From: Tsukamurella sp. 8F
GTDB lineage: Bacteria > Actinomycetota > Actinomycetes > Mycobacteriales > Mycobacteriaceae
Length of the DNA stretch: 64,000 nt
NCBI RefSeq assembly: GCF_029167375.1
Contig: NZ_JARFTP010000005.1
Location: 124,001-188,000, forward strand
Direction: 5' to 3'
A program made the position numbers and the translations under genes. How positions within the stretch are numbered: the first letter of the stretch is position 1; each line of letters starts with the position of its first letter. The notes beneath the pieces are model-generated. The model searched no databases. It saw nothing but the letters and a program-made list of their open reading frames with translations, and was not told the DNA's origin. Positions 24,610 through 33,736 of this stretch are shown one piece after another.

Positions 24610-24680
24610 GACACCACCGCCGGATATCCCCGTGTCTGGCGTCGATGTAGCCGAGCGTCAACAACGTATTAGGAGTGGTC

Positions 24681-25775
24681 ATGAGAGTAGTGGTCGTGGG
24701 TGCCGGTTATGCCGGGACCATTGCAGCGAACCGACTGGCGAAGAAGCTCGACGATGCACAGATCATCGTGGTCAACCCGCGCGCCGAATTCGTCGAGCGA
24801 GTACGGCTGCACCAGCAGATCGCCGGAAGTGGATCCGCGACAACGCCATTGGCTGACATGCTGTGTGAGGGCATCGATGTGCATGTGGGCTCCGTCGACA
24901 AGATCGGCGATGGCGAAGTCAGCCTCGACGACGGCACGAGTCTCGGGTTCGACCACCTGATCGTCGCCGTCGGTAGCACGGTCACACCGCTGCCCGGTGC
25001 CGTCGCCGTCGGCACCTTCGAGGGTGCGCAGCTGGCTCGGGCCCGGTTGCTCGACCTGCCCGCCGACGCGGTGGTCACCGTTATCGGTGGCGGCCCTACG
25101 GGAATCGAGACCGCGACCGAGATCGCAGAGGCGCGCCCGGACCTACAGATCCGGATCGTGGCCGCCACACTCGCCGCTACGTTGTCGCCGGGCGCGCAAC
25201 GGCGTGTTCGTGCCGACCTCGAGCAGATGAACATACAGGTAGTCGAGGATGTGGTCCGCGAGATACGCACAGCCGGAACATCGTTCGGTGGCGCGGTTGT
25301 TCTGCAGTCGGGGGTCGAAGTCCCCTCGGACCTCGTTCTGTGGGCCATCGTGGCCAGTGTGCCGGAACTGGCAGCGCGCAGCGGCTTGCAGGTCGATACA
25401 CACGGCCGCGCCGTGGTCGACGAACACCTCCGCAGCGTCACCGACCCACGAATCTTCGTCGTCGGTGACTGCGCAGCGGTCCCCGGCGCACGATTCGCCT
25501 GCGCCACAGCCACTCCCCAAGGCGCGCATGCGGCCAAGACGCTGATACGAATGACCAAAGGCCGTAGTATCAAAGGATTCTCGATGGGATATGCGGGACA
25601 GGCACTCAGCTTAGGACGGCGTAAGGGGCTGCTACAGGCGTGCCGTCGCGACGACACACCTAGGCGCATCTTCATCTCCGGTCGCATCGGCGCCATGAGC
25701 AAGGAATCGATCAACCGCTACGCCAAGTACGGCTCCCGCACCGCGAATTACGCCTGGCTGCCGGGGCCGAGATGA
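24681..25775 (+). CDS. FAD-dependent NAD(P)H oxidoreductase (AIF/FSP1/NDH-2-like)
   Basis: A 364-residue two-dinucleotide-fold flavoprotein: FAD-binding VVVGAGYAGTIAANRL at the N-terminus, NAD(P)-binding VTVIGGGPTGIETATEIAE near 140, and the C-terminal FAD block DPRIFVVGDCAAVPG near 260. No CxxxxC redox disulfide is present, so it is not a thioredoxin-reductase type; a quinone or small-molecule reductase is likely. AGGAG lies six bases before the ATG. Sits behind the autoregulated tetR. Confidence 0.85.
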   Translation: MRVVVVGAGYAGTIAANRLAKKLDDAQIIVVNPRAEFVERVRLHQQIAGSGSATTPLADMLCEGIDVHVGSVDKIGDGEVSLDDGTSLGFDHLIVAVGSTVTPLPGAVAVGTFEGAQLARARLLDLPADAVVTVIGGGPTGIETATEIAEARPDLQIRIVAATLAATLSPGAQRRVRADLEQMNIQVVEDVVREIRTAGTSFGGAVVLQSGVEVPSDLVLWAIVASVPELAARSGLQVDTHGRAVVDEHLRSVTDPRIFVVGDCAAVPGARFACATATPQGAHAAKTLIRMTKGRSIKGFSMGYAGQALSLGRRKGLLQACRRDDTPRRIFISGRIGAMSKESINRYAKYGSRTANYAWLPGPR

Positions 25776-25932
25776 CCGCCGGTCGTGGGGGGCCGTCGCC
25801 ACGCGTTCGATGCGAATCGGTACATGTCCGGCCCTGATCTCGTGCGGTATCAGTGACGTGCGTCGGCCCTCTGCATAGACGGTGTGCGGCCCCAGGTGCG
25901 CGTGAGACCTTGTCGCGCGGTACAGATACAGG

Positions 25933-27294
25933 GTGGACATTCGATCGGATCGAGCGGGGCGGCTACTGCGCAGTGTCTTCACCGGGTGGCAGATGCCGAC
26001 CCTGCGTCCCGTCGACGACGAGGGTGAGGGCGCCGAGAGTCTCATCGGATTCGTTTTGGCCGCAGCCGTTGTCGGCGCACTGACCGGGCTGGCGGCCGCC
26101 AGCTTTCGGATCCTGCTCGACCACGCCGCGACGTGGCGCAATGCGCTCGCGGCATGGTCGCATGGGAGCTGGTGGGGGCTGATCGTCATGGTGCTCGTCT
26201 GCACCCTGTGTGCCACCTGCGCGGCAGGTCTGGTCCGTCGGCTGGAGCCACATGCCGAGGGCAGTGGCATCCCGCGTGTCGAGGCCGTAGTGGCCGGGCG
26301 CGCCGAGCCCGGTCGGTTCCGGGTCCTCCCGATCAAGTACGTGGGCGGCCTGCTCTCGATCGGCTCGGGATTGGCTCTCGGCCGCGAAGGCCCCTCGGTG
26401 CAGATGGGTGGAACGATCGCGGTAATCGTCGCCGGTGCGACCCGCCGTCCCCTCGCCGATCTGCGAATCCTGGCCGCGGGTGGCGCCGCAGCCGGGCTGG
26501 CGACCGCGTTCAACGCCCCGATCGCGGGAGGCGTGTTCGTGTTGGAGGAGCTCGTGAAGCGGTTCGACCCGCGGACCACGATCGCGACCCTGGTGGCATC
26601 CGCGTCCGGTTTCGCGGCCGCCTACCCGTTCACCGGCTCCGAAACCGATTTCCACATGCCGCACCTTCATGATCCGCACATGACGAACGCAGGCTGGGTG
26701 CTCGCCGTCGGCCTCGCGGCAGGCGTGCTCGGCGTGCTCTACAACAAGGGGATCATGTTCGGCCTGCACGTAGCCGACACGAGCCGCCTGCCGACGGAGG
26801 TCCGCGCCGCTGCTATCGGCGCGGGGGTAGGGGTGCTCGTCTGGTGTGCGCCCGATCTCGCCGGCAGCGGCGACAACCTGACGCAGAGCGCGCTTCTCGG
26901 ACACGGCACAGTCTGGGCTGTGATCGGAGCTCTGGCGCTCAGATTCGCCTTCGGTGTGGTCTCCTATGCCGCGTCCACGCCGGGCGGCCTGTTCGCACCG
27001 ATGCTCGTCCTCGGCGCCGACATCGGCCTGATCGTCGGGCTCGTCGCGACACATGTCGCACCCCATACCGCGCCCGATCCCGCGGCGCTCGCCCTGATCG
27101 GCATGGCCGCGTTCTTCACCGCGAGCGTCCACGCACCCGTTACCGGCCTCATCCTCGCGACCGAGCTCACCGGAACGACGAATCAGCTGCCACCCATGCT
27201 CGGGGCCTGTGCCGTCGCCCTATTGGTCGCGCTCGCCCTCCGTTCCCGCCCGATCTACGACCTGCTGACGAATCGAGCCGCCGGCTCCGGGTGA
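25933..27294 (+). CDS. clcA: ClC-family chloride channel/antiporter
   Basis: A 453-residue ClC protein with the three selectivity-filter signatures: GSGIPRVEAVV near 108-118, GREGPSVQMGG near 153-163 (gating glutamate retained, which favours H+/Cl- exchange) and GGLFAPMLVLGA near 352. Ten or more hydrophobic segments. The first start is GTG 25933; the ATG at 25993 with GGTGG upstream is a good alternative. Stands alone; the 157-bp gap before it shows nothing recognisable. Confidence 0.9.
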   Translation: MDIRSDRAGRLLRSVFTGWQMPTLRPVDDEGEGAESLIGFVLAAAVVGALTGLAAASFRILLDHAATWRNALAAWSHGSWWGLIVMVLVCTLCATCAAGLVRRLEPHAEGSGIPRVEAVVAGRAEPGRFRVLPIKYVGGLLSIGSGLALGREGPSVQMGGTIAVIVAGATRRPLADLRILAAGGAAAGLATAFNAPIAGGVFVLEELVKRFDPRTTIATLVASASGFAAAYPFTGSETDFHMPHLHDPHMTNAGWVLAVGLAAGVLGVLYNKGIMFGLHVADTSRLPTEVRAAAIGAGVGVLVWCAPDLAGSGDNLTQSALLGHGTVWAVIGALALRFAFGVVSYAASTPGGLFAPMLVLGADIGLIVGLVATHVAPHTAPDPAALALIGMAAFFTASVHAPVTGLILATELTGTTNQLPPMLGACAVALLVALALRSRPIYDLLTNRAAGSG

Positions 27295-27412
27295 CCCGCG
27301 CCGGCTGGTCGGCCTATCGCGGTCGATGGAGCCACCATCGTGTCGGCGCCGATGGACAGCCTGTCCGGCCGGGCGGTGGCACACTGAGACGGTCGACGGA
27401 GGAGGTCGAAGA

Positions 27413-27658
27413 ATGTCGGACGAGTCGGGAGCGGAGCGGCGGGGCGGGCGGCCGCGGGATTCGAAGCCGGGGGAGGTCCGCAAAGCGGACCTGACGGCGT
27501 ACGGCCTGCTGTCGGGTGGTGGGCTCGGGGGTGTCGCTGCGGCGCACGGGGCGGCTCGGTCAGCCGAGGCCCGCACGGAGTACCACCGGCGCTGGCGATC
27601 GAAGGTCGCCGAGACCGACGGATTCTGGCGCAAGGCCAAAGCGATCATCATCGGGTAG
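27413..27658 (+). CDS. Small hypothetical protein
   Basis: Unrecognised, 81 residues, highly charged: basic N-terminus (ERRGGRPRDSKPGEVRK), a Gly/Ala-rich centre (YGLLSGGGLGGVAAAHGAARS) and a basic C-terminus ending KAKAIIIG. GGAGGAGG lies at 27397-27404, eight or so bases before the ATG, which supports translation. No clear signal peptide or full membrane span. The gene is between clcA and a tetR gene and shares no overlap with either. Confidence 0.55.
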   Translation: MSDESGAERRGGRPRDSKPGEVRKADLTAYGLLSGGGLGGVAAAHGAARSAEARTEYHRRWRSKVAETDGFWRKAKAIIIG

Positions 27659-27791
27659 CCGACACTCGCTGCTCCGCAGTGGAATCCGTGCCCGTGCGTA
27701 GCAGCACCGCGGCGAGCAGGTCTGGGCGCTGGAGTCCTCGTCGGCGTCGTTTGCAGAGTCTTGCTCTGTAAACGATTGATGGTCGGCGAGT

Positions 27792-28412
27792 ATGCTCCCC
27801 CTCATGAATGAGGTCAAGCCCCGTCGTCGCGACATCAGCAAGGCTCTGACCCGTGCGGCGATGCTGGACGCAGCGCGAACACTGTTTGCCACCAAGGGAT
27901 TCGATGCCACGTCCATCGACGACATCGCGCGGGCCTCGGAATCCAGTAACGGAGCCGTCTACCACCACTTCCGGGACAAGCAGCAGATCTTCGCCGATGT
28001 CTTCCGCGACAGCCAGGCAGCTATCCTGCAGGCATCTGTGGCGGATATGCCGACCGATACCACCGCGTGGGAACGGGTCGAGTTCGCGACGCGTGCGTTC
28101 CTCCGCGGCTACGTCTCGGACACCGAGGCGCGTGCCCTTCTCGGCCAGGCGATCGGCGTGCTCGGCTGGGATCGGGTCCACCGGATCGATGAGGAGATGT
28201 CGCTGCCACTGATCCGGGCCGGGCTCGCAGAGGCGGTGACCACGGGGGAAGCCACGTCCGTGCCCGTCGACGCTGCCGCCGACCTGTTGATCTCCGTCTA
28301 CTGCAGCGCGATTCTCATCATCGCCGCGCGGCCGGATCCCGATCAGGCCGCCGCAGAGGTCGAGACGGTTCTCTTCGCTCTCCTGTCGGGACTTCGGACG
28401 AAGCCCCACTGA
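27792..28412 (+). CDS. TetR-family regulator
   Basis: A 206-residue regulator with HTH TSIDDIARASESSNGAVYHHFRDKQQIF (about 40-67). Two ATGs (27792 and 27804) are possible; neither has a clear ribosome site. A CAGAG/CTCTG dyad at 27754-27768 just upstream may be its operator. No divergent partner; the next gene downstream encodes a small membrane protein 94 bp away. Confidence 0.82.
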   Translation: MLPLMNEVKPRRRDISKALTRAAMLDAARTLFATKGFDATSIDDIARASESSNGAVYHHFRDKQQIFADVFRDSQAAILQASVADMPTDTTAWERVEFATRAFLRGYVSDTEARALLGQAIGVLGWDRVHRIDEEMSLPLIRAGLAEAVTTGEATSVPVDAAADLLISVYCSAILIIAARPDPDQAAAEVETVLFALLSGLRTKPH

Positions 28413-28506
28413 GTCTTGGCCGTGCAGATGGGCTGCCACGATCGATCGGTATCGGAGCAGTGGCCAATGGGTATTCGGGCAGTGATCGACACTGAGGAGG
28501 ATTCGC

Positions 28507-28977
28507 ATGTTGCGGAGCGTGGCCGTGGTCTTCGGCGGCTACTCGATGGTCATGTTGGAGATCGATCGGCGACTACAGCGCACGGGCGGGCCGGGGATCA
28601 TCGGATTCGAGCTGGCCGGCGACGATGCACCTACCGTCCTGGCGCAGTGGGGCGAGGACGGCAGACGGTTGGCGAGACTGTCCCTGCGGCTGGACTTCGG
28701 GTATATGGCGTCCTACGGCGCGCTCACCGCGCTACTGCTCGGGCGTGCGCGGCGTCGGCTGGGCCATGGGACCTCGGTGCAGGCACTGGTGGCGGCCGCG
28801 GTCGCGTGCGATGCCGTCGAGGGAGTGGCACTGCTGAGCACGCTCGACGGTCACCGATCCTGCGCGCCGCTTGCCCGCCGCGCCGCGCTCACCAAATTCG
28901 CCCTTATCGCAGCCTGTCTCGGCTACGCGGGATCGTCCGCAATCGTTCACCGAATATCTCCTGCGTGCCTACGGTAA
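28507..28977 (+). CDS. Small membrane protein, unknown
   Basis: A 156-residue protein with about four hydrophobic segments (VAVVFGGYSMVML, FGYMASYGALTALLL, VQALVAAAVACDAVEGVALL, LTKFALIAACLGYAGSS). GAGGAGG precedes the ATG at good spacing. The DxxE pair in CDAVEGVALLSTLDGH resembles a recurrent family of unnamed actinobacterial membrane proteins. Its end overlaps the convergent membrane gene by nine bases. Confidence 0.6.
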   Translation: MLRSVAVVFGGYSMVMLEIDRRLQRTGGPGIIGFELAGDDAPTVLAQWGEDGRRLARLSLRLDFGYMASYGALTALLLGRARRRLGHGTSVQALVAAAVACDAVEGVALLSTLDGHRSCAPLARRAALTKFALIAACLGYAGSSAIVHRISPACLR

Positions 28978-29373
28978 GGCCGACCGACGTGGTCGAAAGG
29001 GCCGAGCGGACGCGAGTCTCGTCAATGCGAGACAGGCGGTCGCGGTAGGCAGTTCCAATCCGAGAGCCATACCGATCGCGGTCGTTCGGTACGCCGCGCT
29101 CGACGTCGCCACATCCAATAATGCGTCGACGCAGAGCAATAGGGCCAGCGCGATCAGTAGCCGCCTGCGACGATTGGTCCGGTCCGTGGCGACCGCGTGC
29201 GCGCAGCCCGCGAGTGACGCCACGATCGTCGCGTCGTAGCAGCCCCACACCATCGCCGGAACCCAATGCCCGTCGATGATCATCGTCACTACCATTCCGA
29301 CAGCCCAGACCGCTGCCGCGACAGAGCCGATCGCGAAGGTACCGACCTCGATGGCGCGCCGACCGCTGGTCAT
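28969..29373 (-). CDS. Small membrane protein coupled to the MmpL gene
   Basis: Unrecognised, 134 residues, about four hydrophobic segments and a basic C-terminus. Its ATG at 29373 overlaps the stop of the upstream MMPL gene (ATGA), so it is translated with the transporter and may be an accessory subunit. This is inference from spacing; it does not resemble the MmpS family, which has one span and a soluble domain. Confidence 0.6.
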   Translation of the reverse strand: MTSGRRAIEVGTFAIGSVAAAVWAVGMVVTMIIDGHWVPAMVWGCYDATIVASLAGCAHAVATDRTNRRRRLLIALALLLCVDALLDVATSSAAYRTTAIGMALGLELPTATACLALTRLASARPFRPRRSALP

Positions 29374-31532
29374 GCCGCCACACCCGGACGGTCCCGACGG
29401 TTCCGCCGTGCCCACCATCGAGCCAGCACCGGAGGCGACCACCAGGCATGCCGGCCGAGCAGCTTCATGGTCGCCGGTACCAATAGGCCCCGAACGATGG
29501 TCGCGTCCACAGCAACCGCTATGACGAGGCCCACGCCGATCATCTTCATGAATACGATGCCGGAGAACAGGAACCCGAACACCACGAGCACGAAAAGCAT
29601 TGCTGCGCTGGTTATGACACCCGCCGTGCGGTCGACGCCTAGCGCGATGGATTCGTCGACGCTGCCGGTGCGCTCCCATTGCTCTCTGATCCGGGACAGG
29701 AGGAAGACCTCGTAGTCCATCGCGAGCCCGAAGGCGATCGCAACGATGAGGACGGGGAAGTTCACGTCGACCGCCCCGATAGGCAGGAAATGGAGCGGCC
29801 CCGACAGCCAGCCGTCCTGGAAGATCAGTTTGATCGCGCCGAACGAGGCCGATAGGGACAACAGGTTGAACAGCACGGACTTGAGGGGCAGTATCACCGA
29901 GCCGAAGGCGAGGAACATCAGCACGAACGAGACCACCAGCACCGCGACGCCCATGGCCGGCAAGCGGGATTCGACCATGTGCACCATGTCGACGCGCGAT
30001 GCGGGCATGTTCGTCATCAGCGTCTCGGCTCCCGGCGGCGGAGGCACTGCGCGAACGTCGTGCACCATGTCTCGCGCTTCGCGCGACATCGCGTCCATCC
30101 GGTAGCGCACCACCACCCTTGCCAGATCGCCGGGGCCGCCGTCGGCCGGCGCGATCGAGGTGCCGCTCACGCCTGGCACGGCCGCCACATCTCGGGCGTA
30201 GTCGTCCAGATCCTGTGGGGCGAGGTGCGTGCCGCGGCCGTCGACGACGACGGTGGCGACCTTGATGGGGTTCTGCGCGAATGCATGGTCGAGGGTCGAG
30301 GTGACTACGCGCGCATCGGAACCGGCGGGAAGGACCCACTCGGCGGGCCGAGCCCAGTTCGCGCCGAGGATGGGCGAACCGAGCATGAGCAGAACGATCA
30401 CGATGCCGACGGTCGCCAGGACAGGTCTGCGCATCACGGCCGTCGCGACCCGATACCAGCCGCCGCGGCCACGCCGTCTGGTCGCCGGCGAAGGGTTGTG
30501 GATCCCGAGTGATGGCAGACGGAGAGCGTTGATCCTGTGTCCTGCGAATCGCAGGATCGCCGGAAGCGCCGTCAACGATCCGATCACTGCGCTCAGGACC
30601 ACCACGACGCCGGAATATCCCACCGATACAAGGAATCTCGATGGGTAGACGAGTAGACATGCGATCACGGCGGCAACTGTGACGCCGGCATAGGCGATGG
30701 TGCGGCCGGCTGTGGCGGTCGTGCGTGCAACGGCGTCGTCGATCGACGCACCGCCGGCGAGTTCCTCGCGAAATCGGGTGACCATGAGAAGGCTGTAGTC
30801 GATGGCCAGGCCGAGCCCCAGCATGGTGACGACGTTGATCGCGAAGGTGGAGATGTCTACGAACGATGTGATGACGCGCAGCACAGCGAAGGAACCGAGT
30901 GTAACGACGCCGCCGATCGCCAGCGGGACGATCGCCGCGACGGCGCTCCGGAAGACGAACAGCAGGAAGATCAGCAGCAGGGGTATCGAAATCGACTCGG
31001 CGACTGCAATATCCCGGTTGGTGAGGCGGTTGACCTGCTCGGTCATCGGCGTGACGCCGCCGAACCTCGTCTGCAGGCCGTCTGCGCGTAGGGCATCGCG
31101 GATCGTCTTGAACTGGGAGACCCGTCCCTGGTCGTCGTGCGCGGGCATCCGTACGGTCACGTAAGTGGCGTGCCGGTCGCCTGATACGAATGCCGGGTCA
31201 TGGGTGCTCCAGAAGCTGGCGATCGATTCGGCCGCGCCCGCCGGGATCGACGACACCGCCTGTTGTACAGCGCGTGCGTACGACGGGTCGTCGATAGTCT
31301 TGTCCGGGCTGCTGTACAGGACGACCACGTCGGGGGCGTAACGGTGCAACGGTCCTTCCAGTAGGGCGTCCGCCCGGGCCGAATCGCTGTGTGGATCATC
31401 GAAACCTGCTCCGCTGGAGAATGATCCGAATACTCCTGTTCCCCATGTCGCGGCGAAGCTCATGAAGACGAGGGTGCCGATGAGGACCCACCAACGTCTG
31501 CGTGTCGTGAATCTGCCGAGTGCTTCGAACAT
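29370..31532 (-). CDS. MMPL/RND-family transporter
   Basis: A 720-residue exporter with the duplicated RND layout: span 1, a large extracytoplasmic domain (about 45-180), five or six spans (about 185-350), a second outer domain (about 375-520) and a second span group (about 530-690). Both span groups carry LGLAIDYSLLMVTRFREE-type and FGLAMDYEVFLLSRIREQW motifs, whose Asp/Tyr relay protons. Members export lipids or drugs. It diverges from a merR gene across a region with two tandem operators. Confidence 0.88.
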   Translation of the reverse strand: MFEALGRFTTRRRWWVLIGTLVFMSFAATWGTGVFGSFSSGAGFDDPHSDSARADALLEGPLHRYAPDVVVLYSSPDKTIDDPSYARAVQQAVSSIPAGAAESIASFWSTHDPAFVSGDRHATYVTVRMPAHDDQGRVSQFKTIRDALRADGLQTRFGGVTPMTEQVNRLTNRDIAVAESISIPLLLIFLLFVFRSAVAAIVPLAIGGVVTLGSFAVLRVITSFVDISTFAINVVTMLGLGLAIDYSLLMVTRFREELAGGASIDDAVARTTATAGRTIAYAGVTVAAVIACLLVYPSRFLVSVGYSGVVVVLSAVIGSLTALPAILRFAGHRINALRLPSLGIHNPSPATRRRGRGGWYRVATAVMRRPVLATVGIVIVLLMLGSPILGANWARPAEWVLPAGSDARVVTSTLDHAFAQNPIKVATVVVDGRGTHLAPQDLDDYARDVAAVPGVSGTSIAPADGGPGDLARVVVRYRMDAMSREARDMVHDVRAVPPPPGAETLMTNMPASRVDMVHMVESRLPAMGVAVLVVSFVLMFLAFGSVILPLKSVLFNLLSLSASFGAIKLIFQDGWLSGPLHFLPIGAVDVNFPVLIVAIAFGLAMDYEVFLLSRIREQWERTGSVDESIALGVDRTAGVITSAAMLFVLVVFGFLFSGIVFMKMIGVGLVIAVAVDATIVRGLLVPATMKLLGRHAWWSPPVLARWWARRNRRDRPGVAA

Positions 31533-31558
31533 CGTGGGCTCTCTGTCGGTCGAATACG

Positions 31559-31595
31559 GATAGTGAGACTATCTGTTACGGATAGTGTTACTATC
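31559..31595. promoter_or_regulatory. Two tandem palindromic operators between mmpL and merR
   Basis: GATAGTgagACTATC (31559-31573) and GATAGTgttACTATC (31581-31595) are perfect 6-bp inverted repeats around 3-bp centres, 22 bp centre to centre, which puts them on the same DNA face. They occupy the middle of the 110-bp divergent promoter and are the probable sites for the MerR-type protein. Confidence 0.75.
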
Positions 31596-31642
31596 AGTTC
31601 CGTCGGAATGCAAGCCCCCGAATGCGAAGCCGGAAGGAAGAT

Positions 31643-32308
31643 ATGCGCATCGCCGAGCTCTCGACGCGGACCGACACCTCGGTGCCGACGATCAAGTACT
31701 ACTTGCGCGAGGGGCTCTTGTTCCCAGGTCGGCGCACGAGTCCCAATCAGGCGGTCTACGACGAGAGCCACGTCCGGCGATTGCGGCTCATCCGCGCCCT
31801 GCTCGACGTCGGCAATCTGTCGGTGGCCGCTACCAAGAGCCTCCTCGAACAGATCGACACTCCGGGGTTGTCCGCACACTCCGCGATGGGGAAAGCCCAG
31901 TACGCACTCGCGCGTGACAGCGAACGTGACCGCACGCACGACGAGGCCTGGGGCCGGGCCGACGAGGAGGTCGCGGCCCTAGTCGATAGGCACGGTTGGT
32001 CCGTGAAGAATACGAACCCGTCGCAGGCGATGCTGACGGACATCGTCGCGACCCTGCACCGACTGGGCCATGAGCACCTGATCGACCTGCTCGACGTCTA
32101 CGCCGACGCGGCGGCCACCGTCGCGCAGACGGAGGTCGCACGCGTGGGTCGGACGCGCAACGTCGATGAGCTGGCCGAGGGGGTGATAGTGGCGACCGTC
32201 GTCGGTGACGCGCTCTTCGCCGCACTGCGCCGACTGGCGCAGGAGGACGTCTCGCGCCGCATGTTCGGCGCCGAGGCGGATCGGACGCACGGAGAGTCCG
32301 GCCCGTGA
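31643..32308 (+). CDS. MerR-family regulator
   Basis: A 221-residue MerR regulator: winged HTH MRIAELSTRTDTSVPTIKYYLREGLL at the N-terminus, then YDESHVRRLRLIRAL, a long dimer helix and a large helical C-terminal domain of unknown ligand. The ATG at 31643 follows GGAAGGAAG; a second ATG at 31622 is less likely. It probably controls the divergent MMPL transporter operon through the tandem dyads. Confidence 0.84.
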   Translation: MRIAELSTRTDTSVPTIKYYLREGLLFPGRRTSPNQAVYDESHVRRLRLIRALLDVGNLSVAATKSLLEQIDTPGLSAHSAMGKAQYALARDSERDRTHDEAWGRADEEVAALVDRHGWSVKNTNPSQAMLTDIVATLHRLGHEHLIDLLDVYADAAATVAQTEVARVGRTRNVDELAEGVIVATVVGDALFAALRRLAQEDVSRRMFGAEADRTHGESGP

Positions 32309-32322
32309 CCTGGCTGCCGCTC

Positions 32323-32703
32323 CTAGCGGAGCGCCGATGGTCCGATCACCTCGGCGCCCAGGGCGGTCACGCGGCTGCGTAATCCGCGGTCGGCGGTCAC
32401 GACCACGCATCGTCGCCCCGAGTTCTCGGCGACCAGTTGGACGATGCGATCGTCGCCGGAACCACGGGCGCTCACGGTCGCGACGGTATCGCTCGGCTCG
32501 ACACCGGAGGCCTGTCCCTCCACCACCATGACCACTTCGACAGGCGTGCCGGTGGATTCGATTCCATACTCGGCGAGTCCGGCGAGGCGATCGCGCAGCC
32601 GCTCGGTGAAGCCGCGACGGTCGCGCCACCAACCGTTGGGCGTCGACCCCACGACGTTGGCGGCATCGACGACGATGAGCGGTATGCAGCTACCGGGAGG
32701 CAT
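32323..32703 (-). CDS. NYN/PIN-fold nuclease-like protein (YacP-type)
   Basis: A 126-residue NYN-domain protein: LIVVDAANVVGS near residue 12 gives the first acidic residue, GSGDDRIVQL near 83 the central pair, and VVVTADRGLRSRV near 104 the last. This tetrad is typical of PIN/NYN ribonucleases acting on RNA in the cytoplasm; actual activity is inferred. The ATG at 32703 lies inside the 3' end of the upstream transporter gene (14-bp overlap), so both are on one transcript. An RNA target is not evident. Confidence 0.7.
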   Translation of the reverse strand: MPPGSCIPLIVVDAANVVGSTPNGWWRDRRGFTERLRDRLAGLAEYGIESTGTPVEVVMVVEGQASGVEPSDTVATVSARGSGDDRIVQLVAENSGRRCVVVTADRGLRSRVTALGAEVIGPSALR

Positions 32704-33679
32704 TTGCGGGCTTTCCCGGATCGCGGAGAGGCCGTCGCGCCAGCCAGGCAGCGACGACGGCCCCGGAGACGTTGTGCCACAGTGAGAAAACGGCGGAAGG
32801 AAGCGCTGCCAGCGGGGAGAAGTGTGCCGTGGCCAGAGTTGCGGCAAGGCCGGAGTTCTGCATACCGACCTCGAAAGCCAGTGCACGCCGGGCCTTGTCG
32901 TCGAGGCCGCCCAGTCTTCCGGCCAGGTAGCCGAGACCCAGACCGAACCCGTTGTGCAGCACCACGGCGAGGAACACGATGCCGCCCGCCGCCGCTATCT
33001 TGTCGGCGCTGCCCGCCACTACGATCGCGACGATCAATGCGATCACCACGGCCGACGCCCACGGCAGGATGGGCAGCGTTCGGGCCACCAGGCGCCTCAA
33101 GAACACGCGGACCAGGACGCCGAGGATCACCGGCGCCAGCACCGTTTTCACGATATCTATCACCATCGAACCGGCGTCGATCGGGAGATACGAGCCTGCG
33201 AGGAGGAGCACCAGAAGCGGCGTGACGATCGGCGCGATCAATGTCGACACACTGGCCACCGCCACCGACAGCGCGACGTCACCCTTCGCCAGATATGCCA
33301 TGACGTTCGAGGCGGTGCCCGATGGCGCACACCCCACGAGGATCACACCGACCGCGAGTTCCGGAGAGAGGCCCAGCCCATGCGCGATGAGCCATCCCGC
33401 CCCGGGCATGATGATGTAGTGCGCGAGGAGGCCGAGCGCGACGGCCCAGGGGCGCCTGAGTACCGACGCGAAGTCGGGCGGGGTCAGGGTGAGCCCCATG
33501 CAGAACATGATGACGCCCAGCAGATACGGCACATCAGGTGCGAGCGGCTTGAACGTCGACGGCGTCAGATACCCGGCGACGCCCGCTGCCAGCACGAGCA
33601 GTGGGAACACTGTGACCGCGGTACGCGCGAGTCGGTCCTCGGCTGCGGCAGTCGTCGAGGCGGAAGAAGAAGGCGACAT
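32690..33679 (-). CDS. Bile acid:sodium symporter family transporter (BASS)
   Basis: A 329-residue membrane protein with about ten spans and the family blocks LLGVIMFCMGLTLTPPDFA (near 50) and GCAPSGTASNVMAYLAKGDVALS (near 115), the latter lining the Na+ sites. Bacterial members carry pantoate, keto acids or other organic anions. GGAGGATCG precedes the ATG. The downstream NYN gene overlaps it. Confidence 0.84.
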   Translation of the reverse strand: MSPSSSASTTAAAEDRLARTAVTVFPLLVLAAGVAGYLTPSTFKPLAPDVPYLLGVIMFCMGLTLTPPDFASVLRRPWAVALGLLAHYIIMPGAGWLIAHGLGLSPELAVGVILVGCAPSGTASNVMAYLAKGDVALSVAVASVSTLIAPIVTPLLVLLLAGSYLPIDAGSMVIDIVKTVLAPVILGVLVRVFLRRLVARTLPILPWASAVVIALIVAIVVAGSADKIAAAGGIVFLAVVLHNGFGLGLGYLAGRLGGLDDKARRALAFEVGMQNSGLAATLATAHFSPLAALPSAVFSLWHNVSGAVVAAWLARRPLRDPGKPANASR

Positions 33680-33736
33680 CGTTCGATCCTCCCACTGCGG
33701 ATACGCGTATTCATCACGGACTCGTCGACGGTGCCG

